Assembly: GCF_009646115.1 (NCBI RefSeq)
Contig: NZ_CP045720.1
Span: 2,294,001 to 2,358,000, forward strand
Reading direction: 5' to 3'
Origin: Pantoea eucalypti
Lineage (GTDB): Bacteria > Pseudomonadota > Gammaproteobacteria > Enterobacterales > Enterobacteriaceae
Length of the DNA: 64,000 nt
Below, piece after piece: positions 1 to 10,957 of this stretch. Numbering within the stretch: position 1 is the first letter of the stretch; every line of letters begins with the position of its first letter. The translations under genes were made by a program, and so were the position numbers. Below the pieces are notes generated by a model. It had not been told where the DNA came from. It did not search any database and worked only from the letters and a program-made list of their open reading frames with translations.

Positions 1-243
1 CTGCATCACCACACCGCATATCGCCAGAGACGCCCCCACCAGCACCACCGCCAGGCTGCGGGGCAACCGCAACTGCCAGACAAAGAGTCTGCCGCTCTCG
101 GTGAACCACGCTGCGGGCGCGATCCAGCTGTCTCCGGCACAGAGGCTGAGACAGAGCAGTGCACAGAGCGTAAGAGCCAGCGCACTCAGCCATTTCTGGC
201 CGCGCTGGTCGGACTGGCGCGCGAACGTGTCGAGCAGAGACAT
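1..243 (-). CDS. btuC: BtuC, vitamin B12 ABC transporter permease (5' part)
   Basis: Inner-membrane permease subunit of the BtuCDF cobalamin importer. Only the first 81 codons are in the window and the gene runs off the left edge. The ATG lies at 241-243 on the minus strand. The N-terminus has a first hydrophobic helix (about residues 19-36), then LCAGDSWI, a WFT segment, WQLRLPRSLAVVLVGA and CGVVMQ, in the order typical of BtuC. It follows ihfA on the same strand, as in E. coli (ihfA-btuC). The gap of about 180 bases holds the ihfA terminator, so btuC probably has its own promoter. Truncated only by the window edge. Confidence 0.93.
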   Translation of the reverse strand, partial: MSLLDTFARQSDQRGQKWLSALALTLCALLCLSLCAGDSWIAPAAWFTESGRLFVWQLRLPRSLAVVLVGASLAICGVVMQ

Positions 244-382
244 AAGCAGGATTAGCTGAGAAAACAGTGATTTGATTGTAGAGAGATTGCAGAAAAAAGA
301 AAGGCTGATGAGGCGGTTTGCGCAGGCCTGCCGTGGCGATTAACGGCGCGGGGAGCGGTGATGTTGTGTGCCGGAACCATGA

Positions 383-408
383 AAAAAGGCCGCTTTCGCG
401 GCCTTTTT
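383..408 (-). terminator. Rho-independent terminator of ihfA
   Basis: Perfect GGCCGC/GCGGCC stem with a four-base loop, extended by A:T pairs. On the minus strand it ends in a run of six T. It lies 13 bases past the ihfA stop and closes the pheST-ihfA transcript before btuC. The flanking A run also makes it usable in the other direction. Confidence 0.85.
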
Positions 409-421
409 GAAACGCTGAAAT

Positions 422-724
422 TCAGTCAGTCTCTTTGGGTGTAGCGTTCTCTACGCGGCTTTTCAGCTTCTGTCCTGGGCGGAACGTTACTACGCGACGC
501 GCAGTAATCGGAATATCTTCACCCGTTTTCGGGTTTCTGCCAGGACGCTGGTTTTTGTCACGCAGGTCGAAATTACCAAACCCAGACAGTTTAACCTGTT
601 CTCCATTTTCCAAAGCGCGGCGAACCTCTTCGAAAAACAGCTCCACTAACTCTTTGGCATCGCGTTTGCTTAACCCGAGTTTCTCAAACAGGTACTCTGA
701 CATCTCAGCTTTTGTAAGCGCCAT
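422..724 (-). CDS. ihfA: Integration host factor subunit alpha
   Basis: Alpha subunit of the IHF heterodimer, a nucleoid protein that bends DNA by about 160 degrees at specific sites and acts in recombination, replication and sigma54 promoter activation. The 100-residue product has the full HU/IHF fold: helical N-terminus [17 protein letters not shown], then the beta arm around [16 protein letters not shown] with the intercalating proline, and the C-terminal [12 protein letters not shown]. It starts 4 bases after the pheT stop and is co-transcribed with pheST, as in E. coli. Its own product could act at the astC sigma54 promoter in this window. Length is the family norm. Confidence 0.98.
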
Positions 725-728
725 AGGT

Positions 729-3116
729 TCAATCCCTCAAGGTTGCCTGGAATCGCTCTTTTAATGCCGCAACGCATTTGCCAACGGTCGCGGCAATCTC
801 CTCTTCTTCGAGTGTCCGGCTGGTATCCTGCAAAATCAGGCTGATTGCGAGGCTCTTGTAGCCCTCAGAAACGCCCTTACCGCGGTACACGTCAAACAAG
901 TTTACGCCAACTACCTGATTTACGCCAACTTTCTTACACTCTGCGATGATATCTGCTGCAGGGACGTTTTCAGCCACCACAACAGCAATATCACGACGGT
1001 TCGCCGGGAAGCGAGAAATCTCGCGCGCGTCAGGCAGGACGCGGTCTGCGACCTTATTCCAAAGCAGTTCAAAGACTAAGGTGCGGCCATTAAGATCAAG
1101 CTTACGTTCCAGCTCAGGATGAACCACGCCGATAAAACCGATATGTTCATCATGCAAATAAATCGCCGCGCTCTGTCCTGGATGCAACGCCGGATTCACT
1201 TCAGCACGGAAGCTGATGTTATCCAGTTTGCCGGTTAAATCGAGCAGCGACTCTAAATCGCCTTTCAAATCATAGAAGTCAACGGTCTGACGCGCCAGAT
1301 CCCAGTGCTCTTCAACGCGGTTGCCACTGATCACGCCAGCCAGCATAAGATCCTGACGGATACCTAAATCCGCCTGGCTATCGGGCACAAAACGTAAGCC
1401 GCTCTCGAACAGGCGTACGCGGCTCTGCTGACGGTTCTGGTTGTAAACCACTGCACTGAGCAGGCCAGTCCAGAGTGACAGACGCATCGTCGACATGTCG
1501 CTGGAGATCGGGCTTGGCAGTAGCAGCGCCTCTTCACCCGGATGAAGCAGCTGCTGGATTTTTGGATCAACGAAGCTGTAGGTAATCGCTTCCTGATAAC
1601 CTTTATCCACCAGCATGTTTTTAGCGCGCTTCAGCGACAGGTTCGCTTCGCGGTGCTGGGTCATTACCAGCCCGGCCTGTACTGGCACATCCGGAATGTT
1701 GTTATAGCCGTAAATACGCGCCACTTCTTCGACCAGGTCTTCTTCGATCGCCATATCGAAACGCCAGCTCGGGGCCACAGCCTGCCACTGCCCTTCACCC
1801 ACAGTGACTTCACAGCCCAGGCGGGTCAGGATGTCAGTAACCTGATCATCCGCAATGACGTGGCCAATCAGACGGTCCAGTTTTTCACGGCGCAGGGTGA
1901 TCGTCGCCGGTACAGGGAGTGCTGTCTGATGGGTCTGATCGATGACTGGGCCCGCTTCACCGCCGCAGATTGACAGCAGCAGCTCGGTCGCACGCTCCAG
2001 CGCGGTGTGTTGCAGCGCCGGGTCAACGCCACGCTCGTAGCGATGTGACGCGTCGGTATGCAGACCGTGACGACGTGCGCGACCGGTGATAGAAAGCGGG
2101 TCAAAGTATGCGCACTCGAACAGGATGTTTTGCGTTTCGCCGTTCACACCTGAATGTTCGCCACCAAAAATACCGGCCATGGCCAGCGCTTTCTGGTGAT
2201 CGGCGATCACTAAGGTATCACTTTGCAGACTGGCTTCAGTGCCATCCAGCAGTGTCAGCTTTTCGCCCTCTTTCGCCATGCGCACCACGATACCGCCGTC
2301 AATGCGGTCGAGGTCGAAGGCGTGCATCGGCTGACCCAGTTCCAGCAGAACGTAGTTAGTGATGTCTACAACCGGATCGATTGAACGAATGCCGCAGCGA
2401 CGCAGCTTCTCTTTCATCCACAGTGGCGTCGCCGCCGCAACGTTAATCCCTTTCACTACGCGGCCCAGATAGCGCGGACAGGCTTCTGTTGCGTCAACCT
2501 GGATCGGGAATGTCTCGTTGAGCGTAGCCGTGACCGGCTGCATCTGCGGCTTGTTCAGCGGTAAACCGTTCAGCACAGCGACATCACGGGCGATACCGAT
2601 CAGACCCAGGCAGTCGGCGCGGTTAGGCGTGACGCTGATTTCAATGGTGTTGTCATCCAGCTGCAGGTATGTGCGGATGTCGGTGCCAATGGGCGCATCG
2701 GCAGGCAGTTCGATAATGCCGTTGTGGTCGTCGGAAATGCCCAGCTCGGAGAACGAGCAGAGCATACCTTCAGACGGCTCGCCACGCAGTTTGGCCGCTT
2801 TGATTTTGAAATCACCTGGCAGCACGGCACCCACGGTCGCGACGGCGACTTTCAGTCCCTGACGGCAGTTCGGCGCGCCACAGACGATATCCAGCAGACG
2901 CTCGCCGCCCACATTGATTTTGGTCACACGCAGCTTGTCGGCATTGGGGTGCTGACCGCACTCAACCACTTCACCGACCACGACGCCATGAAACGCACCC
3001 GCAACCGGCTCAACGCCGTCCACTTCCAGGCCAGCCATGGTGATTTGTTCAGACAGCGCAGCGCTGTCCAGGGCTGGATTTACCCATTCGCGTAACCAGA
3101 GTTCACTGAATTTCAT
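729..3116 (-). CDS. pheT: Phenylalanine-tRNA ligase beta subunit
   Basis: Large subunit of the (alpha beta)2 phenylalanyl-tRNA synthetase, cytoplasmic. It binds tRNA-Phe and edits mischarged Tyr-tRNA. At 795 residues it equals the E. coli protein. Visible domains are the N-terminal [12 protein letters not shown], the EMAP/OB tRNA-binding domain (about 40-150, [17 protein letters not shown]), the B3/B4 editing region, B5 (about 400-475), the catalytic-like core, and the C-terminal ferredoxin-like anticodon-binding domain (about 700-795, [14 protein letters not shown]). It follows pheS by 14 bases and precedes ihfA by 4, so it shares the attenuated pheMST transcript. Confidence 0.98.
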
Positions 3117-3130
3117 TGGATATCCTGCCC

Positions 3131-4132
<1,002 letters not shown>

Positions 4133-4188
4133 TCAGGCTGGTCAGTTCTCGTTGGGACCTGCCGGTCCAATATGCTAGCGCCAGAAAC

Positions 4189-4212
4189 AAAAAAGCCTCC
4201 ACGAGGGAGGCT
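4189..4212 (-). terminator. pheST attenuator terminator
   Basis: Stem AGCCTCC/GGAGGCT with a five-base loop, ending in six T on the minus strand. It lies between the pheM leader peptide and pheS. In E. coli this hairpin is the attenuator: ribosome stalling on pheM Phe codons when charged tRNA-Phe is scarce favours the antiterminator and pheST expression. Same placement and form here. Confidence 0.88.
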
Positions 4213-4261
4213 TTCAGCGCGATTTTTCGTTTCTTCTCTTATGCGCAAAAGCCCCCGAATG

Positions 4262-4306
4262 TCAGGCGCTAAAGTAAAAAAAGAAACGGAAAATAGCAGC
4301 ATTCAT
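4262..4306 (-). CDS. pheM: PheM, leader peptide of the pheST operon
   Basis: Fourteen-codon leader ORF reading MNAAIFRFFFYFSA, with five Phe codons; the first 13 residues equal those of E. coli PheM. It sits about 50 bases ahead of the attenuator hairpin at 4189-4212 and 148 bases ahead of pheS. Translation of the Phe run couples charged tRNA-Phe level to termination. The frame was read base by base from the ATG at 4304-4306 to the TGA at 4262-4264. Its only function is regulatory. Confidence 0.93.
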   Translation of the reverse strand: MNAAIFRFFFYFSA

Positions 4307-4395
4307 GCTTGCGGTTACCTTGTGATGCTATACAGGGGTACTATTGAAATGCTCAGCGACTAAAATGTCAATCATTTGCGTAAGTTACAGGCAAT

Positions 4396-4419
4396 AAAAA
4401 AGGGAGCAAGCTCCCTTTT
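4396..4419 (-). terminator. Terminator after rplT
   Basis: AGGGAG/CTCCCT stem with CAAG loop, flanked by an A run on one side and a T run on the other. On the minus strand it ends in six T, 10 bases past the rplT stop. It separates the infC-rpmI-rplT transcript from the pheM promoter region. Confidence 0.82.
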
Positions 4420-4428
4420 CCATCTGAC

Positions 4429-4785
<357 letters not shown>

Positions 4786-4829
4786 TTAGCTCTCCTGTTT
4801 AATATTCTGAATTAAAGAAAAAAATTTAC

Positions 4830-5051
<222 letters not shown>

Positions 5052-5126
5052 TTAATAACATGACCCAGACAGGCGAACAGACAATCGCACAACGCAAGCG
5101 TTGCGCGATTACTGCTACTTGAAAGC

Positions 5127-5678
5127 CTACTGTTTCTTCTTAGGAGCGAGCACCATGATCATCTGGCGGCCTTCGATCTTCGAAGGGAAGGATTCGACAA
5201 TGGCCAAATCCAGATCTTCACACAGGTCTTTACGGACGCGGTTAAGCACTTCCATACCGATCTGCTGGTGCGCCATCTCACGACCGCGGAAACGCAGCGT
5301 GATTTTGGCTTTATCGCCATCTTCCAGAAAGCGAATCAGGTTGCGTAGTTTGACCTGATAGTCGCCATCATCGGTTCCAGGACGGAATTTGATTTCCTTG
5401 ACCTGAATAACTTTCTGCTTCTTCTTCTGTTCCTTAGAAGATTTGCTTTTTTCATAGAGGAACTTGCCGTAATCCATAATACGGCAGACCGGCGGTTCGG
5501 CATTCGGGCTGATTTCGACTAAGTCGCCGCCCGCTTCCTCAGCTTTTTCCAAAGCTTCGCGTAATGTGACAATGCCAATCGGCTCGCCATCCATGCCTGT
5601 TAAGCGCACTTCAGTTGCGCGAATTTCACTGTTAATCTTGTTCGGACGCGTAGGTAGTACTCGTTTTCCGCCTTTAAT
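5127..5678 (-). CDS. infC: Translation initiation factor IF-3 (AUU start)
   Basis: IF-3 binds the 30S subunit, prevents premature 50S joining and rejects non-canonical start codons. The first ATG/GTG in frame would give a protein lacking the conserved N-terminus. Reading upstream gives [20 protein letters not shown] preceded by ATT at 5676-5678, with GGAGG 10 bases before. This is the famous AUU start through which IF-3 represses its own translation. From that codon the protein has 183 residues, with the N-domain ([20 protein letters not shown] linker) and C-domain ([14 protein letters not shown]). The ribosome-binding site lies in the last codons of thrS, 3 bases away. Confidence 0.95.
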   Translation of the reverse strand: MKGGKRVLPTRPNKINSEIRATEVRLTGMDGEPIGIVTLREALEKAEEAGGDLVEISPNAEPPVCRIMDYGKFLYEKSKSSKEQKKKQKVIQVKEIKFRPGTDDGDYQVKLRNLIRFLEDGDKAKITLRFRGREMAHQQIGMEVLNRVRKDLCEDLDLAIVESFPSKIEGRQMIMVLAPKKKQ

Positions 5679-5681
5679 ACT

Positions 5682-7610
5682 TTATTCCTCCAATTGTTGA
5701 AGATTTCGGCTGCGAACCTCTTGTTGCAATTTCGCAACAAACACATCGACATCCATCGACCCAAGGTCTTTACCACGGCGGGTGCGAACGGCAACTTTGC
5801 CAGCTTCCACCTCTTTATCACCGCAGACCAACATATAAGGGACGCGACGTAATGTGTGCTCGCGGATTTTAAAGCCTATCTTCTCATTTCTCAAGTCTGC
5901 TTTCACACGAATGCCAGCATTCTGCAGCTTACGCGTCAAAGACTCAACATATTCCGCTTGTCCATCGGTAATATTCATTACCACGACTTGCAGCGGTGCC
6001 AGCCAGGTTGGGAAGAAACCGGCAAATTCTTCGGTAAGAATACCGATGAAACGCTCCATTGATCCCAGAATCGCACGGTGAATCATCACTGGCGTCTGAC
6101 GATCATTGTTTTCACCCACATACGTTGCTTCAAGGCGTTTTGGCAGGGAGAAGTCTAGCTGAACTGTGCCGCACTGCCAGGCGCGATCAAGGCAATCATA
6201 CAACGTGAACTCAATTTTAGGACCGTAGAACGCACCTTCGCCAGGCTGGAACTCAAACTCAATATTGTTTTCGTTCAGCGCGGCAGCCAGGTCTTCCTCG
6301 GCACGATCCCACATTTCATCAGTACCGATGCGCTTCTCAGGACGGGTGGATAACTTCACCACGATCTTTTCAAAGCCGAAGGTGCTGTACATGTCATAAA
6401 CCATGCGGATACAGCTGTTTACTTCGTCACGTACCTGCTCTTCAGTACAGAAGACGTGCGCGTCATCCTGGGTAAAGCCACGTACACGCATCAGACCGTG
6501 CAGCGCACCTGATGGTTCATTACGGTGACAGCTACCGAACTCCGCCATACGCAATGGCAGGTCACGGTAAGATTTCAGACCCTGATTGAAGATCTGAACA
6601 TGCCCAGGACAGTTCATCGGTTTGATGCAATATTCACGGTTCTCAGACGAGGTCGTGAACATCGCTTCTTTGTAGTTTTCCCAGTGCCCGGTTTTTTCCC
6701 ACAGGACGCGATCCATCATGAAGGGACCTTTAACTTCCTGGTACTGGTACTCTTTTAATTTGCTGCGGACAAACACTTCCAGTTCGCGGAAGATGGTCCA
6801 GCCGTCATTATGCCAGAAGACCATGCCTGGCGCTTCTTCCTGCATATGGTAGAGATCCAGCTGCTTACCAATCTTACGATGGTCACGCTTCGCCGCCTCT
6901 TCCAGACGCTGCAGATAGGCTGCCAGCTGCTTTTTGTCTGCCCATGCGGTGCCATAAATACGCTGCAGCATTTTGTTGCTGCTGTCGCCGCGCCAGTAGG
7001 CACCGGAGATCTTCTGCAGTTTAAAATGATGGCAGAACCGCATGTTCGGCACGTGCGGACCGCGGCACATGTCGACATATTCTTCGTGATGATACAGGCC
7101 AGGTTTATCGTCATGGCTGATGTTTTCATCAAGTATGGTGGTCTTGTAAATTTCGCCGCGCGCCGCAAAGACGTCACGTGCTTCCTGCCAGCTGACCTTT
7201 TTCTTCACCACATCGTAGTTGGTTTCAGCCAACTGATGCATGCGTTTTTCCAGCAGGTCGATATCTTCCTGAGTCAGGGTACGATCGATGTCGACATCAT
7301 AATAGAAGCCGTTATCAATGACCGGACCGATCGCCATTTTGGTATCCGGCCACAGCTGTTTAATCGCATGCCCTAACAGGTGCGCACAGGAGTGACGGAT
7401 GATTTCCAGGCCCGCTTCATCTTTAGCGGTAATAATCGCAACAGCAGCATCTTCGGTAATGGGATCGACAGCATCAACCAGTTCACCGTTAACACGGCCA
7501 GCGATGCAGGCTTTTGCCAGACCCGGACCGATGTCCATCGCAATATCCATCACACTGACGGGGCGGTCAAAGACACGCTGGCTGCCATCAGGAAGCGTAA
7601 TTACAGGCAT
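5682..7610 (-). CDS. thrS: Threonine-tRNA ligase
   Basis: Cytoplasmic class II synthetase that charges tRNA-Thr and edits Ser-tRNA-Thr. The 642 residues match E. coli in length. Domains in order: TGS (1-61), editing domain with [10 protein letters not shown] (two His near 73 and 77) and the MCRGPHVP cysteine, the catalytic core with motif 2 [19 protein letters not shown], and the C-terminal anticodon-binding domain from about 535. It heads the thrS-infC-rpmI-rplT transcript. The leader has structure resembling the tRNA-like operator that ThrRS binds to repress its own translation. Confidence 0.98.
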   Translation of the reverse strand: MPVITLPDGSQRVFDRPVSVMDIAMDIGPGLAKACIAGRVNGELVDAVDPITEDAAVAIITAKDEAGLEIIRHSCAHLLGHAIKQLWPDTKMAIGPVIDNGFYYDVDIDRTLTQEDIDLLEKRMHQLAETNYDVVKKKVSWQEARDVFAARGEIYKTTILDENISHDDKPGLYHHEEYVDMCRGPHVPNMRFCHHFKLQKISGAYWRGDSSNKMLQRIYGTAWADKKQLAAYLQRLEEAAKRDHRKIGKQLDLYHMQEEAPGMVFWHNDGWTIFRELEVFVRSKLKEYQYQEVKGPFMMDRVLWEKTGHWENYKEAMFTTSSENREYCIKPMNCPGHVQIFNQGLKSYRDLPLRMAEFGSCHRNEPSGALHGLMRVRGFTQDDAHVFCTEEQVRDEVNSCIRMVYDMYSTFGFEKIVVKLSTRPEKRIGTDEMWDRAEEDLAAALNENNIEFEFQPGEGAFYGPKIEFTLYDCLDRAWQCGTVQLDFSLPKRLEATYVGENNDRQTPVMIHRAILGSMERFIGILTEEFAGFFPTWLAPLQVVVMNITDGQAEYVESLTRKLQNAGIRVKADLRNEKIGFKIREHTLRRVPYMLVCGDKEVEAGKVAVRTRRGKDLGSMDVDVFVAKLQQEVRSRNLQQLEE

Positions 7611-7628
7611 TTCATATCCTTATTTGCA

Positions 7629-7719
7629 GTGGTAAGCCACACGAAAGCCTACATGCAATGTAATGTAGAATGAGTGACCTGGCGTGATATCAGACCCACA
7701 TTGTCGGAATGTCGCCAGG
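7629..7719 (-). promoter_or_regulatory. thrS translational operator (tRNA-like leader)
   Basis: The thrS leader can fold, in transcript order, as a long hairpin (CCTGGCG/CGCCAGG with inner ACATT/AATGT, 7678-7719) and then a six-base-pair stem GTAGGC/GCTTAC (7632-7652). The nine-base loop of the latter holds CGT at -33 to -31. E. coli ThrRS recognises an anticodon-like CGU loop at nearly this position and blocks ribosome binding. The fold is seen in the sequence; the function is known from E. coli. Confidence 0.72.
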
Positions 7720-7798
7720 ATTTTAGTGCGGGGCAGATAATAGCAGTTTTCCCCGTTGAGAAAAACCCATCCCCTTTTCCCTAAGCCATGGAGAGGAC

Positions 7799-7831
7799 AA
7801 AAAAAAGCGGCCTGACACACTGTCAGGCCGC
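7799..7831 (-). terminator. Terminator of ydiY
   Basis: Eleven-base-pair perfect stem GCGGCCTGACA/TGTCAGGCCGC with a three-base loop. On the minus strand it is followed by T runs. It starts 26 bases past the ydiY stop and isolates ydiY from the thrS promoter region. Confidence 0.88.
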
Positions 7832-7857
7832 CGGATACACCCCAGGCAAAAATGCGC

Positions 7858-8619
7858 TTACATGGCGTAAGAGAGCATGATTGAGGTTTTGGTATCCGTA
7901 CGATCCGGCGCAGATTCAGCCGGATGGTTGTTCCAGCTCACGTTGTAAGCCAGTTTCAGCGCGAAATGGCTGTTAATCGCTACCTGCAGACCGGTTTCGG
8001 AGTTCACCGTGGTGTCTTCTCCGAAGGTACTCAGCACGGAGACACCCTGAATGAATTTAGTGGTATCGGTCAGCTGCCACTGATAGCTGACTGCGCCATA
8101 GCCCAGCGCCTTGGTCTCATGGCCACCGGCGTGGTAATCATCATAACGTACGCCCGGACCGAATTCCGCACGCAGCGAGTGTACCGGGCCATTCAGAATC
8201 TGACGACCGTAACCGGCAGTCAGGACGTCGCGTGAATCGTAACCGTTGAAACGATCGCTTAACCAGCTCGCCTGTCCAAACAGGTAGTCATACGAGTTAA
8301 GGTTGTAACGTGAACGACCACCAATGTTGTAGGTCTCAGAAGAGCGCTCATCATTTGAAGAGGTATTAGCTGCGTTACCCCACAAGCTGTATGCCATAGA
8401 TGACTGATACCAGGTCATATTGGTCTGGGCCGTTGTGGATGAGCTGGTCGTGTTACCGGTTTGCGCCAGGTATCCCGCAGCAGCAGAACCTTCAAATGGC
8501 TTTTTAGCGGTAGAAGGGTCATCCATTGATGTAAATACGGCGTTATCGGCCAGTGCCTGGTGACAAAAAGCTCCGGCGGAGAGCAAAAGAACAGCAGACA
8601 GCTTGTTATAGGCTTTCAT
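7858..8619 (-). CDS. ydiY: YdiY, DUF481-family outer-membrane beta-barrel protein
   Basis: Predicted salt- or acid-induced outer-membrane protein of the DUF481 family; the precise role is unknown. From the ATG at 8619 it has 253 residues: a signal peptide MKAYNKLSAVLLLSAGAF..ALA, then FEGSAAAGYLAQTGNTTSSS, typical of DUF481, and alternating aromatic beta strands ending in IMLSYAM. A longer frame from 8682 exists, but the signal peptide and an E. coli length of about 252 favour 8619. It is monocistronic, with its own terminator and a long leader (to at least 8843) that holds a nested hairpin and a short ORF. Confidence 0.9.
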   Translation of the reverse strand: MKAYNKLSAVLLLSAGAFCHQALADNAVFTSMDDPSTAKKPFEGSAAAGYLAQTGNTTSSSTTAQTNMTWYQSSMAYSLWGNAANTSSNDERSSETYNIGGRSRYNLNSYDYLFGQASWLSDRFNGYDSRDVLTAGYGRQILNGPVHSLRAEFGPGVRYDDYHAGGHETKALGYGAVSYQWQLTDTTKFIQGVSVLSTFGEDTTVNSETGLQVAINSHFALKLAYNVSWNNHPAESAPDRTDTKTSIMLSYAM

Positions 8620-8670
8620 TAAATGTGATCCGTGCGACTGTTTAAAAAACGGAGAGTCTGAAGCGTTTTG

Positions 8671-8735
8671 CCAGGCATTCAATGCAATTTACGGTAAGTT
8701 TTGTAAAAAATTATTAACTTACACAAAATGCCTGG
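8671..8735 (-). promoter_or_regulatory. Nested hairpin in the ydiY leader
   Basis: Outer arms CCAGGCATT/AATGCCTGG (8671-8679, 8727-8735) and inner arms GTAAGTT/AACTTAC (8694-8700, 8716-8722) are perfect inverted repeats nested within 65 bases. It lies 51 bases ahead of the ydiY start and 40 bases past the short ORF at 8775-8843. No T run follows at once, so it may act on mRNA stability or translation rather than as a plain terminator. Function is inferred. Confidence 0.45.
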
Positions 8736-8774
8736 AATTGCCCTGACAACCCCTGTTAATTGGGACTCATCTTA

Positions 8775-8843
8775 TTAACGTCGCGCATTATAGTGCTGCA
8801 CAAATGAAAAGCCAGACGTAACGGCAGAAGAATTTTTCATCAT
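8775..8843 (-). CDS. Candidate 22-codon leader ORF before ydiY
   Basis: Reads MMKNSSAVTSGFSFVQHYNA then two Arg codons and TAA. The motif AGGAGG (8844-8849) abuts the first ATG and is 3 bases from the second, so spacing is short; initiation at the second ATG (8840) is the more plausible. It lies on the ydiY strand, 155 bases upstream, before the nested hairpin. I do not recognise the peptide. It could be a regulatory leader or chance. Interval 8620-8970 between ydiY and ydiZ, where E. coli has pfkB, holds nothing else coding. Confidence 0.33.
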   Translation of the reverse strand: MMKNSSAVTSGFSFVQHYNARR

Positions 8844-8970
8844 CCTCCTGGCTCCTTACACAGATTTACGCTGTGCGTCACGTCCGATACCCGGCATCTC
8901 CTTCATAATTCGCCTGATTTTTCGCCATGGTCTACGCTCAGTTCAGTTTCTTTTCCCCTGGAGGTACCGC

Positions 8971-9291
8971 ATGAGCAGCAATGATTTAACCCGCTACATT
9001 GTGACCTTTCATTATCAGGAGTCGGGATTGAGTGACATCCTGGAACTGACCAGCGCAATGACCGCCGCCGGTTTTACCACCACGCTGACTGACAACGACG
9101 GTCACCCCCATGAGCTGGGAACGAACAGCTATGGCATTGTCAGTTCACTGGAGGCTGAAGATCTGCGACAACAGGTTACGGCGGCCGGTGAAAGCGCGTT
9201 GGGTCAGAAACCTGAAGTGACTGTCATGACCGTTGAAGAGTATCTGCGCAACACGGCGGATTCTCGCCCCGCCACCTCCGCGCCAGAATAA
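8971..9291 (+). CDS. ydiZ: YdiZ, GhoS-family endoribonuclease-like protein
   Basis: Small 106-residue protein resembling E. coli YdiZ, related to GhoS, the type V antitoxin that cleaves ghoT toxin mRNA through a ferredoxin-like, Cas2-type fold. Supporting features are the N-terminal LTRYIVTFHYQESGLSDILE strand-helix, a central TLTDNDGHPHELGTNSYGI and EVTVMTVEEYL near residue 90. A strong GGAGG lies 9 bases before the ATG. No GhoT-like toxin gene is adjacent, so an antitoxin role is not implied; ribonuclease activity is only inferred from the family. Confidence 0.78.
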   Translation: MSSNDLTRYIVTFHYQESGLSDILELTSAMTAAGFTTTLTDNDGHPHELGTNSYGIVSSLEAEDLRQQVTAAGESALGQKPEVTVMTVEEYLRNTADSRPATSAPE

Positions 9292-9369
9292 GAGGTGCAA
9301 TCGTGCGCGTTTTGGTGAATATTTAGGCAATACAATCGTTCTTACGCAGCGAATAACGAGGATAGCCCA

Positions 9370-10263
9370 ATGTGGTCAGCCATTAGTCGTCTGTTAAGCG
9401 AGCAGTTAGGCAACGCCGAAATCACTCAACGTCACGCCCTTGCGGGTGGTGATATCCATCCTGCCTGGCATATCCGCTACGGTGAACATGACGTCTTTGT
9501 CAAAAGTAACAGCCGCGATATGCTTTCGCTTTTTACCTGGGAAGCCGATCAGCTGGCCTTGCTGGCGCGCACCGGCACAGTTCGGGTGCCTAAAGTCTAT
9601 GGTGTGGGTCATCACCGTGAGGAGAGCTTTCTGCTGCTGGAATATATCCGGCCACAGCCGCTGGATGAACAGAGCGCGTTTCAGTTGGGACAGCAACTGG
9701 CTCGCCTGCACCAGTGGAGCGAGCAGACCCAGTTCGGACTGGATTTCGACAATAATATTACCACCACGCCACAACCTAACAGCTGGCTGCGGCGCTGGTC
9801 GGTGTTTTTTGCCGAACAGCGCATTGGCTGGCAATTGCAGCTGGCGGCGGAAAAAGGCATTCAGTACGGCGATACGGAGTTGATTATCGCCTCCGTGCAG
9901 CGGGTGCTCGCGTCCCATCATCCGCAACCGTCGCTGCTGCATGGCGATCTCTGGCCCGCTAACTGCGCCAGCAGCGACCAGGGCCCCTGGCTGTTCGATC
10001 CCGCCTGCTACTGGGGTGACCGTGAATGTGATTTAGCGATGCTAAGCTGGTACCCCGACCTGCCCCGCCAGATTTACGACGGTTATCAGTCGGTGTGGCC
10101 GTTACCCGATGGGTTTTCACAGCGCCTGCCCGTTTATCAGCTTTACTATCTGCTGAACCGGGCTAACGTGTTTGGCGGGCACTGGCCTGGCGATGCACAG
10201 TTCGCTATTGGCGAGTTGCTGGATGAAGATGCACTCGGCAACAGTCAGGCCAGGCCGGCCTGA
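9370..10263 (+). CDS. yniA: YniA, fructosamine kinase-family protein
   Basis: Predicted cytoplasmic kinase of the fructosamine/ketosamine-3-kinase family, within the aminoglycoside phosphotransferase fold; probably a deglycation or protein-repair enzyme. The 297 residues include the N-lobe lysine strand (HDVFVKSN), the hinge LLLEYIRP, the catalytic loop LLHGDLWPANC (about 196-206) and the metal-binding FDPACYWGDRECDLAM. A GAGG site precedes the ATG. It faces yniB tail to tail. Physiological substrate unknown; E. coli YniA is about 286 residues. Confidence 0.9.
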   Translation: MWSAISRLLSEQLGNAEITQRHALAGGDIHPAWHIRYGEHDVFVKSNSRDMLSLFTWEADQLALLARTGTVRVPKVYGVGHHREESFLLLEYIRPQPLDEQSAFQLGQQLARLHQWSEQTQFGLDFDNNITTTPQPNSWLRRWSVFFAEQRIGWQLQLAAEKGIQYGDTELIIASVQRVLASHHPQPSLLHGDLWPANCASSDQGPWLFDPACYWGDRECDLAMLSWYPDLPRQIYDGYQSVWPLPDGFSQRLPVYQLYYLLNRANVFGGHWPGDAQFAIGELLDEDALGNSQARPA

Positions 10264-10275
10264 CGAGGTTTACCG

Positions 10276-10812
10276 TCAGATAAAACCCAGCAGCGACAGT
10301 GCAAAATAACCGGCTATCGCAATCACCACTGGCAGCACATAAAGCGGGAAAATCTGCAGGAAGATGGTGTGGCGGGGGACGCGCACCTTCTCTTCCAGTT
10401 GCTGACGGGTGCGCCCTTCCGGGCCCTTTGCCTGTTCCAGAATCATCTGGTCCTCAATGCCCTCTTTAACGTGACGCGCCTGACGTCCCATCCGCGCGCC
10501 TGACGACTCCAGCGCCAGCCCGACAAAAATCAGAATGTAGATCAGCCAGAAGCCCAGGTTCATCTGACCGTTAAATTCGGGTACCGGCGAGTTATGCCAG
10601 AAAACGTTCAGGAACGGCGTATTGAAGCGCAGCATATCGACAATGACATGAACGAAATCAAGCATAACGGCATCAATGCCGGGCTGCTTTTCGCTGTGCT
10701 TAAACATAAAGCTCAGCACAGAAATAATGGTCGACATCAGCGCCACTAAAAAGAGCACCCAGCCCGCCACGCGCTTAAGGATGGCGATACGGCCAGCCTG
10801 TTGATAGGTCAT
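10276..10812 (-). CDS. yniB: YniB, inner-membrane protein
   Basis: Unknown-function integral membrane protein of 178 residues. Start placed at 10812 (MTYQQAGRIAIL) because of the GGAGATATC just upstream; a longer frame from 10860 adds 16 unlikely residues. Hydrophobic segments lie at about 14-34 (VAGWVLFLVALMSTIISVL), 85-105 (LGFWLIYILIFVGLAL) and 150-175 (IFLQIFPLYVLPVVIAIAGY). Between the last two is a charged cytoplasmic-type stretch rich in K, R and E. It sits between yniA and yniC as in E. coli. Confidence 0.88.
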   Translation of the reverse strand: MTYQQAGRIAILKRVAGWVLFLVALMSTIISVLSFMFKHSEKQPGIDAVMLDFVHVIVDMLRFNTPFLNVFWHNSPVPEFNGQMNLGFWLIYILIFVGLALESSGARMGRQARHVKEGIEDQMILEQAKGPEGRTRQQLEEKVRVPRHTIFLQIFPLYVLPVVIAIAGYFALSLLGFI

Positions 10813-10957
10813 GATATCTCCTGAACCTGGAATCCAATTTGCCGTCAGTCTACCTGCCAACGGTGAAATTTCCCAAATAAAGCGTGGTCGATCGGGCAGA
10901 GAGTGCGCCCGCAGAGAATGATGTTAAGGTAAAGTCGACTTTATAAGGAGAACTCTG

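Noticed and set aside
7620..7820. 66-codon frame upstream of thrS
   Set aside because: Overlaps the thrS operator and the ydiY terminator; no ribosome-binding site.
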